Positions 57,675-64,000 of a stretch of DNA of 64,000 nt are shown piece after piece. Source of the stretch: Nocardioides sp. CER19 (GTDB lineage Bacteria; Actinomycetota; Actinomycetes; Propionibacteriales; Nocardioidaceae); the NCBI RefSeq assembly GCF_029846275.1, contig NZ_JARVWS010000002.1, forward strand, positions 620,001 to 684,000. Reading direction: 5' to 3'. Made by a program: the position numbers and the translations under genes. Every line of letters starts with the position of its first letter. Position 1 is the stretch's first letter. The notes under the pieces were generated by a model. It was not told the origin of the DNA and made no database searches. It saw nothing but the letters and a program-made list of their open reading frames with translations.

Positions 57675-57688
57675 ACTCAATATTGGGT
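57675..57688. promoter_or_regulatory. Promoter motif, site H (GT2 gene)
   Basis: ACTCAATATTGGGT, with the core CAATATTG symmetric. It is 54 bp upstream of the glycosyltransferase start, the same distance as site F from its gene, and is preceded by CCTAC. Confidence 0.55.
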
Positions 57689-57741
57689 GATGCGGCGAGC
57701 GGGCCGCTGGATCGGCCCGCATCCCGCCGAGGCTGCGGCCC

Positions 57742-58593
57742 ATGACGGATTCGACGCGGCATGCCTCGGTGAGCGTGGTGATCCCCGCCCACGACGAGGC
57801 CCGCGGCATCCGCGCCAACCTCACCGAGCTGCTCAGCGGCCTGCCCGCGGGGACGCTCGACGTGGTGGTCGTCTGCAACGGCTGCACCGACGACACCGCC
57901 GCGGAGGCCCGGACCGTGGCCGGCGTACGCGTCCTCGAGATCCCGGAGGCGTCGAAGGCCCGCGCGGTCGAGGTCGGCAACCACGCGACCGACGTGTTCC
58001 CGCGGGTGCACCTCGACGCCGACGTGACGCTGGCCGGACCGGCCGCGGTCGCGCTGGCCGACGCGGTGCGGGCCGAGGGCGTGCACGCCGCCGGGCCCGC
58101 CCGGATCGTGCCGCTGGAGGCCTCCTCCTGGCCGGTGCGCGCCTACTACGAGGTGTGGGAGCAGCTGCCGCACGTGCGCGGCGGGCTGTTCGGCCGCGGT
58201 GCCGTGGCCCTCTCCGCCGCCGGGCAGGAGCGCGTCGACGCGTTCGCCGGGCTGATGGGTGACGACCTCGCGATGTCGGAGGCGTTCGCCGAGCAGGAGC
58301 GCCGCGTCGTCGACCGGGCAGTGGTCGTCGTACGCCCGCCGCGCACCGTGCGCGACCTGCTCCGCCGCCGGACCCGCGTGGTCACCGGGAACGCCCAGTT
58401 CGACGGTGCCAGCACGACGCGGTCCTCGACCTCGGTCTCGACCCTCGTCGGCCTCGCGCGCCACGACCGCAGGGTCGCGCTCCGGCTCCCCGTGTTTCTC
58501 GGGATCTCACTGCGTGCGCGATGGGGCGCCCGCAAGGCCGTTCGGGCGGCCGACTTCACCACCTGGTTGCGCGACGAGAGCTCGCGCGCGTGA
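57742..58593 (+). CDS. Family 2 glycosyltransferase
   Basis: A 283-residue GT-A enzyme from ATG 57742. SVVIPAHDEARGIRANL is the N-terminal nucleotide-binding strand, VVVVCNGCTDDTAAEA the second Asp-containing motif, and RVHLDADVTLAGPAAV carries the DxD metal site. It lacks membrane helices apart from weak hydrophobic stretches near the end, so it is cytosolic or peripheral. It adds a sugar from a nucleotide donor to the lipid-linked glycan. The 1579-residue secreted protein gene follows 23 bp downstream. Confidence 0.9.
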   Translation: MTDSTRHASVSVVIPAHDEARGIRANLTELLSGLPAGTLDVVVVCNGCTDDTAAEARTVAGVRVLEIPEASKARAVEVGNHATDVFPRVHLDADVTLAGPAAVALADAVRAEGVHAAGPARIVPLEASSWPVRAYYEVWEQLPHVRGGLFGRGAVALSAAGQERVDAFAGLMGDDLAMSEAFAEQERRVVDRAVVVVRPPRTVRDLLRRRTRVVTGNAQFDGASTTRSSTSVSTLVGLARHDRRVALRLPVFLGISLRARWGARKAVRAADFTTWLRDESSRA

Positions 58594-58616
58594 CCCACAC
58601 CCGAAGGAGCACGACC

Positions 58617-61600
58617 ATGTGGCCGTCTCACCCCGTCGGGAGCCGTCGGCTCTTCGTCCTGGCCCTCGGGCTGATCCTCACCGTCGCCGGACTCGTCGGC
58701 GTCGCCGCCAGCAGGGCGAGCGCGGCCACCGATCCGTGCGGAGCGGGGGGCAACCCGATCGCCTGCGAGAACCAGAAGACCGGCAACTCGCCCGACGAGT
58801 GGGACATCACCGGTGCCGGCTCGAACACGATCCAGGGCTTCTCGACCGACATCAGCGTCAACGTCGGCTCGCCGATCTCGTTCAAGATCGACACCGCGGC
58901 GTCGAACTACACGATCACCATCTACCGGCTGGGCTACTACGGCGGTGACGGCGCCCGCCAGGTCGACACGGTGACGCCGTCGGCGACGCTGCCCCAGACG
59001 CAGCCGAACTGCATCACGGACGCCTCGGTGGAGCTCTACGACTGCGGCAACTGGGCGGTCTCGGCGACCTGGAACGTGCCGACCAGCGCCGTGTCGGGCG
59101 TCTACATCGCCAAGCTCGAGATCCCGTCGACCGGAGCGCGCAGCCACATCACCTTCGTCGTGCGCAACGACGCGAGCCACTCCGACGTCGTCTTCCAGAC
59201 GTCGGACACCACGTGGCAGGCCTACAACACCTACGGCGGCTCGGACTACTACCAGGGCGCAGCCAACGGGCGCGCCTACAAGATCAGCTACAACCGCCCG
59301 GTGATGACCCGCGGCGACAACGGCGGGCGCGACTTCTTCTTCTCCAACGAGTACCCGCTGGTCCAGTTCCTCGAGCAGAACGGCTACGACGTCAGCTACA
59401 TCGCCGGCCTGGACACCGACCGGCGCGGCGACCTGCTGACCAACCACAAGGTCTTCCTCTCGGTCGGGCACGACGAGTACTGGAGCGGCACCCAGCGTGC
59501 CAACGTGGAGGCGGCCCGCGATGCCGGCGTGAACCTGCAGTTCCTCAGCGGCAACGAGGTCTACTGGAAGACGCGCTACGAGGCGTCGGCCGACAGCAGC
59601 CACACGGCGTACCGCACGATCGTCTGCTACAAGGAGACCTGGGCCAACGCGAAGATCGACCCGTCGGACCAGTGGACGGGTACCTGGCGCGACCCGCGGT
59701 TCGCACCGGCGAGCAAGGGTGGCGGTCGCACCGAGAACCAGCTGACCGGCCAGGCCTACATGTCGAACTTCAGCGACCTGGCGATCACCGTGAACGCGGC
59801 CGAGGCGAAGCTGCGCCTGTGGCGTGGCACGTCGCTGACCAGCATGACCGCGGGGCAGTCGACGGCGCTGCTGCAGAGCACGATCGGCTACGAGTCCGAC
59901 GAGGACCTCGACAACGGACTGCGACCGGCGGGTCTCATCCACCTGTCCACGACCACCGGCGCGGTCCCGCAGTACCTCCAGGACTTCGGCAACACCACCG
60001 CGGCGGGCACCACCACGCACCACCTCACCGAGTACCGCGCCGCCAGCGGCGCCCTCGTCTTCGACGCCGGCACCATCCAGTGGACCTGGGGACTCAGCGG
60101 TGAGCACGACCGCGGTGGCGGCACCGCCGACCCGCGCATGCAGCAGGCGCAGATCAACCTCTTCGCCGACATGGGCGTGCAGCCGACCACGCTGATGGCC
60201 GGCCTGACCGCGACGACGAAGTCCACCGACACGACCGGTCCTACGGTGACGATCAACGCACCGGCCGCCGGGTCGACCCAGGCAAACGGCACCAACGTCA
60301 CCGTGTCCGGCACGGCGACCGACACGGGCGGCGGTGTCGTCGCCGGCGTCGAGGTCTCCACCGACGGCGGCCAGACCTGGCACGCCGCCAACGGCGGCTC
60401 CACGTGGAGCTACACCTACATCCAGTCGGGCGTGGGCGCGGCGTCGGTACGGGTCCGCGGCATGGACGACAGCGCGAACATCGGCGCGACCGCGACCCGG
60501 TCGTTCAGCTCCGCCTGCCCGTGCAGCATCTTCGGCGCGGCCACACCGCAGACACCGGCCGTCCAGGACGGCAACGCCGCCGAGCTCGGCGTACGGTTCG
60601 TGCCGACCGGCGACGGTGCCATCACCGGCGTCCGGTTCTACAAGGGCACCGGCAACGCTGGCACGCACGTCGGCACCCTGTGGTCCGCGACCGGTCAGAA
60701 GCTCGCTTCGGTGACCTTCGCCAACGAGACCGCCTCGGGCTGGCAGACCGCCTTGTTCTCGACACCGGTCTCGGCCACGGCCGGACAGACCTACATCGTG
60801 TCCTACACGGCGCCGAGCGGGCACTACGCGGCCCAGTCGTTCGGGTTCTCCTCCGGCCCGACCGATGCCGGCGCACTCTTCGTCGCCGGCGGGTACGGCG
60901 CCCAGCCGGCCGGCGTCTTCGGGACCGCTGGCGGCTTCCCGGCGCAGAGCTACCAGAACACCAACTACTACGTCGACGTCGTCTACTCCACGACCGACAG
61001 CTCGCCGCTGGTCGCGACGAACCAGTGGCCGCTGCCCGACTCCTCGAGCGTGCCGACGACCACGACGGTCTCGGCACAGTTCCTCAAGCCGATCTCGGCC
61101 GGCAGCCAGAGCGTGACCCTCAAGGACTCGCTCGGCAACGCGGTCGCGGGCACGACCGGCTATGACGCGGCGAGCAAGACCGTGACGTTCACGCCGAACG
61201 CCGCGCTCAGCGGCTTCGTCCAGTACACCGCGAAGGTCGACGCGACCGACGCCAACGGCAACCACCTGACGGCCGGCGGCAGCTGGACGTTCCGCACGGC
61301 ACGGCCGCCGAACGCGCCCGGGGTGTGCCCGTGCACGCTCTTCGACGAGACCACGACCCCGACCGTCCTCGATGCCACCGACGGCCAGGCGCTCAACCTC
61401 GGCGTGCGGTTCACGTCCTCGAAGGACGGCGTGATCACCGGTGTCCGGTTCTACAAGGCGCCCGGCCACGGCGGGGCCCACACGGCCACGCTCTGGTCCG
61501 CCGGCGGAGCCGCGCTCGCGACCGGCACGTTCGCCAACGAGACGTCGAGCGGCTGGCAGGAGCTGCTCTTCACCCAGCCGGTGCCGATCACGAAGGACAC

Positions 61601-63356
61601 GCAGTACGTCGCGTCGTACTACTCACCGAGCGGCGTGTTCTCGATGACGCCGAACGCGTTCACCACCTCGAACCTGTCGCGTGCGCCGCTCACGGTGACG
61701 TCGACGGCGGGCGCCTACGCCTACGGCTCGGGCTTCCCGCAGGGCTCGTCGGCCAACAACTACCTGGTCGACCCGATCTTCGAGCTGGCCAAGCCCACGA
61801 TCGCGATCGCCTCCCAGAGCCCGGCCCCGGGTGCGGTGGACGTGGCCAGGGGCAGCCGGGTGACCGTGCGTTTCACGGCCGCGCTCGCCGCCGGCTACTC
61901 CGTCACGGTCAGCCAGGGGAGCACCCAGCTCGCCGGCGGCACCAGCCTGTCCGGTGGCAACCAGCTGACCTTCACGCCCGCCCAGGCCTTCGCCAAGGAC
62001 GTCGACATCACCGTCAAGGTGTCCGGCATCGCCTCCACCGACGGCGCCACCCTGGCCGACCAGACGTGGGCGTTCCACACCAGCGGTGATGACTCCATCG
62101 CGGCGCCGCAGTCGATGTTCGGCGACCTCACGCCGGCGACCGCGTCGGCCAACGACGGCTCTGCGGTCGAGCTGGGCGCGGCGTTCGTGCCGGCCCAGGA
62201 CGGCAAGATCAAGTCGGTCCGGTTCTTCAAGGGCGACGGCAACGGCGGGACCCACACCGGTTCCGTCTGGGACTCCGCGGGCAACCGTCTCGGCACGGTG
62301 ACCTTCGCCAACGAGACCGCGAGCGGCTGGCAGACGGCCAACTTCGCCACGCCGATCCCGGTCAGCGAGGGGAAGACCTACGTGGTCTCCTACCTGGCGC
62401 CGCAGGGACACTACGCGACGACGCCGAGCTTCTTCACCAGCCCGTACGTCTCCGGTGACCTGACGGCACCGGCCACGACGAACGGTCGCTACCTCTACGG
62501 CGGTGGCCTCCCGACGTACAGCTACAACGCGACGAACTACTTCGTCGACGTCGTGTACGTCGCCGACCCGCCGTCGATCTCGGTGGCCGGCCGGACGCCG
62601 ACGAACGGGGCGACCGACATCGGGACGGGCGCGACGGCGTCGATGACCTTCTCCACCGCGATCGCGAACGGCTGGTCGATGACGGCGAGCGCCGGGCCGA
62701 ACCCGGTCGCCGGGACGGCGGCGCTGTCCGCGGACGCCAAGACGCTCACGTTCACGCCGAGCTCGGCGCTGCCGGCCGACACCGACATCACGGTGACGGT
62801 GAGCGGGGTGGTCTCGATGAAGGGGGCCGTGCTGCCGACGCAGACCTGGACGTTCCACACCGAGCCCCAGGCAACCGCGTTCGCCACCCTGTTCACCACG
62901 CAGGTGCCGGCGACGCCGTCAGCGTCGGACTCGTCCTCGGTCGAGCTCGGCACCGTGTTCACCCCGTCGGTGGCGGGCCAGGTGACCGGCATCCGGTTCT
63001 ACAAGGGCACCGGCAACACCGGCACGCACACCGGCTCGATCTGGAGCTCGACGGGCACCCGCCTCGCGACGGTCACGTTCACCAACGAGACCGCGACGGG
63101 CTGGCAGCTCGCCAAGCTGGCGACGCCGCTCGCGGTGTCGGCCGGGCAGAGCTACGTCGTGTCCTACTACGCGCCCAACGGCCACTACTCGACCACGAGC
63201 GCGTTCTTCACCGGCGGCTTCACCAACGGTGTGCTGTCGGCGCCGGCCACCGGCAACGGGCGCTACCTCTACACCGCGAACGGCGGGTTCCCGACCAACT
63301 CGTGGAACGCCACCAACTACTTCGCCGACATCGAGATGCGATACGCGGTGCCATGA
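58617..63356 (+). CDS. Giant secreted protein: DMFA-like domain, Ig-like domains and four DUF4082 repeats
   Basis: 1579 residues from ATG 58617 (GAAGGAG upstream). A signal peptide ends near ASAATD. Residues ~60-550 resemble the dimethylformamidase large-subunit C-terminal fold (TITIYRLGYYGGDGARQVD, FFFSNEYPLVQFLEQNGYDVSYI, KVFLSVGHDEYWSGTQR). An Ig-like region follows, then four copies of a ~150-residue DUF4082 domain starting at about residues 632, 903, 1164 and 1420, each with a 'LGVRF...G.ITGVRFYKG.GN.GTH.G.LW...FANETASGWQ' core and separated by SbsA-type Ig domains. Cell-surface glycan binding is likely for the repeats; the N-terminal domain may be enzymatic. It sits between a glycosyltransferase and a flippase. 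Confidence 0.9.
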   Translation: MWPSHPVGSRRLFVLALGLILTVAGLVGVAASRASAATDPCGAGGNPIACENQKTGNSPDEWDITGAGSNTIQGFSTDISVNVGSPISFKIDTAASNYTITIYRLGYYGGDGARQVDTVTPSATLPQTQPNCITDASVELYDCGNWAVSATWNVPTSAVSGVYIAKLEIPSTGARSHITFVVRNDASHSDVVFQTSDTTWQAYNTYGGSDYYQGAANGRAYKISYNRPVMTRGDNGGRDFFFSNEYPLVQFLEQNGYDVSYIAGLDTDRRGDLLTNHKVFLSVGHDEYWSGTQRANVEAARDAGVNLQFLSGNEVYWKTRYEASADSSHTAYRTIVCYKETWANAKIDPSDQWTGTWRDPRFAPASKGGGRTENQLTGQAYMSNFSDLAITVNAAEAKLRLWRGTSLTSMTAGQSTALLQSTIGYESDEDLDNGLRPAGLIHLSTTTGAVPQYLQDFGNTTAAGTTTHHLTEYRAASGALVFDAGTIQWTWGLSGEHDRGGGTADPRMQQAQINLFADMGVQPTTLMAGLTATTKSTDTTGPTVTINAPAAGSTQANGTNVTVSGTATDTGGGVVAGVEVSTDGGQTWHAANGGSTWSYTYIQSGVGAASVRVRGMDDSANIGATATRSFSSACPCSIFGAATPQTPAVQDGNAAELGVRFVPTGDGAITGVRFYKGTGNAGTHVGTLWSATGQKLASVTFANETASGWQTALFSTPVSATAGQTYIVSYTAPSGHYAAQSFGFSSGPTDAGALFVAGGYGAQPAGVFGTAGGFPAQSYQNTNYYVDVVYSTTDSSPLVATNQWPLPDSSSVPTTTTVSAQFLKPISAGSQSVTLKDSLGNAVAGTTGYDAASKTVTFTPNAALSGFVQYTAKVDATDANGNHLTAGGSWTFRTARPPNAPGVCPCTLFDETTTPTVLDATDGQALNLGVRFTSSKDGVITGVRFYKAPGHGGAHTATLWSAGGAALATGTFANETSSGWQELLFTQPVPITKDTQYVASYYSPSGVFSMTPNAFTTSNLSRAPLTVTSTAGAYAYGSGFPQGSSANNYLVDPIFELAKPTIAIASQSPAPGAVDVARGSRVTVRFTAALAAGYSVTVSQGSTQLAGGTSLSGGNQLTFTPAQAFAKDVDITVKVSGIASTDGATLADQTWAFHTSGDDSIAAPQSMFGDLTPATASANDGSAVELGAAFVPAQDGKIKSVRFFKGDGNGGTHTGSVWDSAGNRLGTVTFANETASGWQTANFATPIPVSEGKTYVVSYLAPQGHYATTPSFFTSPYVSGDLTAPATTNGRYLYGGGLPTYSYNATNYFVDVVYVADPPSISVAGRTPTNGATDIGTGATASMTFSTAIANGWSMTASAGPNPVAGTAALSADAKTLTFTPSSALPADTDITVTVSGVVSMKGAVLPTQTWTFHTEPQATAFATLFTTQVPATPSASDSSSVELGTVFTPSVAGQVTGIRFYKGTGNTGTHTGSIWSSTGTRLATVTFTNETATGWQLAKLATPLAVSAGQSYVVSYYAPNGHYSTTSAFFTGGFTNGVLSAPATGNGRYLYTANGGFPTNSWNATNYFADIEMRYAVP

Positions 63357-64000
63357 CGGCCGACGTGACAGAGACCGCGGCGCCCTCCCTGGAGGGGCGG
63401 ATCAGGAAGGGCGCCCTGTGGGGCGTGCTCAACAACCTCGGGCTGCGCTTCGCCAACATCGCCGTGATGGCGGTCGTCGTACGACTGGTGACGCACCACG
63501 AGTTCGGCGTCTTCGCGGTGGCGCTCACCGTCGCGGTGGTCGTCGGTGGCTTCGCGGACTGGGGGGTCTCGGCGTTCCTCATGCGGGGCGACCACGACCC
63601 CGACGAGGTGGCGCCGACGGTCACGTTCATCTCCGTGCTCAGCGGCGCCGTCCTGGCCGGGCTGGTCGCCCTCGCGGCGCCGTGGCTCGCCAGCGCGCTG
63701 GGCGCCCCGGACGCGACCGGTCCGATCCGGGTGATGTCGCTGTGCCTGCTGTTCGGGGGCATGGCCGCGGTGCCGACCGCGCTGCTCGCCCGGGAGTTCC
63801 GCCAGGACCGGATCATGCTGTCCAACGTCGTCGGCTTCGTGCCCGCGAACATCCTCCTGGTCGTTCTCGCCTTCCACGGGTCGGGCGCGATGGCCTTCGC
63901 GTGGTCGCGGGTCGCGACCGTGGTCTTCCAGTGCCTCGCGGCCGCGTTCCTCGTGGGGCGCGTCTACCTGCCCCGGCTGGAGACGCGGCACCTGCGCGTC
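63353..64000 (+). CDS. Wzx-type oligosaccharide flippase (C-terminus beyond the window)
   Basis: Starts at ATG 63353, overlapping the previous stop by 4 bp, and runs to the window end (216 residues seen). After a short polar start (SLEGRIRKGALWGVLNNLGLRFANIAVM) come at least five membrane helices, with the typical Wzx segment FGVFAVALTVAVVVGGFADWGVSAFLM and LLAREFRQDRIMLSNVVGFV. The family flips lipid-linked oligosaccharide units across the membrane. Together with the initiating transferase, GT2 and LCP genes it marks this as a Wzx-dependent polysaccharide locus that continues past the window. Confidence 0.9.
   Translation, partial: MTADVTETAAPSLEGRIRKGALWGVLNNLGLRFANIAVMAVVVRLVTHHEFGVFAVALTVAVVVGGFADWGVSAFLMRGDHDPDEVAPTVTFISVLSGAVLAGLVALAAPWLASALGAPDATGPIRVMSLCLLFGGMAAVPTALLAREFRQDRIMLSNVVGFVPANILLVVLAFHGSGAMAFAWSRVATVVFQCLAAAFLVGRVYLPRLETRHLRV

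Overview
The window is very GC-rich throughout, with G or C at almost every third codon position, many GTG starts and many 1-4 bp stop/start overlaps. This points to a high-GC actinobacterium. A Nocardioidaceae/Nocardioides-like host fits best: coproporphyrin-type heme genes (hemE, cgoX, hemQ), a DUF3000-RNase D pair divergent from hemE, a paired stand-alone PrimPol and LigC ligase, the glmU-prs-rplY-pth block, and short 'CTCGACCAGCGG'-type interspersed repeats. No taxonomic search was possible, so the genus is an inference.

Layout. (1) 1-7300: a Baeyer-Villiger monooxygenase (cut by the window start) divergent from its probable TetR regulator across twin palindromes; a Pro/Gly-rich membrane protein; a very large hrpA helicase carrying in-frame repeat insertions; a conserved unknown. 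(2) 7500-16700: an orphan solute-binding lipoprotein; RNase D and DUF3000 divergent from hemE; a DUF4349 lipoprotein; a three-gene flavin-dependent sulfonate monooxygenase operon; cgoX. (3) 16800-21100: a membrane protein and a NarL-type two-component system lying between cgoX and hemQ. (4) 21100-24700: msrB and the PrimPol/LigC repair pair. (5) 24760-30410: a tagD-like cytidylyltransferase followed by three paralogous LicD-methyltransferase fusions interleaved with two small coiled-coil proteins, all tightly coupled. (6) 30430-37720: tRNA-Gln, a GNAT protein, small orphans, glmU, prs, rplY, pth and a siderophore-interacting protein. (7) 37736-64000: a large surface-polysaccharide locus. It holds a WbaP-type initiating sugar transferase, one histidine kinase and four LuxR-type regulators (two with degenerate receivers), two acetyltransferases, an MFS protein, two LCP ligases (one degenerate), an adenylating ligase with ACP, AcpS and an SGNH-like protein, AsnB and NadE-like enzymes, an ACP-like protein lacking its serine, a GT2 glycosyltransferase, a 1579-residue secreted DUF4082 repeat protein and a Wzx-type flippase cut by the window end.

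How it may work together. In block 5, a CDP-alcohol made by the TagD-like enzyme would be the donor for three LicD-type phosphotransferases that also carry a methyltransferase domain, which suggests glycerol-phosphate (or related) decoration of a surface glycan with built-in methylation. In block 7, a Dlt-like or EPS-acylation-like module (ligase, ACP, AcpS, AsnB, NadE) sits beside glycan assembly, flipping and LCP attachment genes. Short palindromes of the form TACCCCAATTTTGGGA or ACTCAATATTSGGGT recur in most promoter regions of block 7, including those of the four LuxR regulators. This looks like a dedicated, self-regulated polysaccharide regulon. The two strongest leads are the LicD-methyltransferase array and this motif family.
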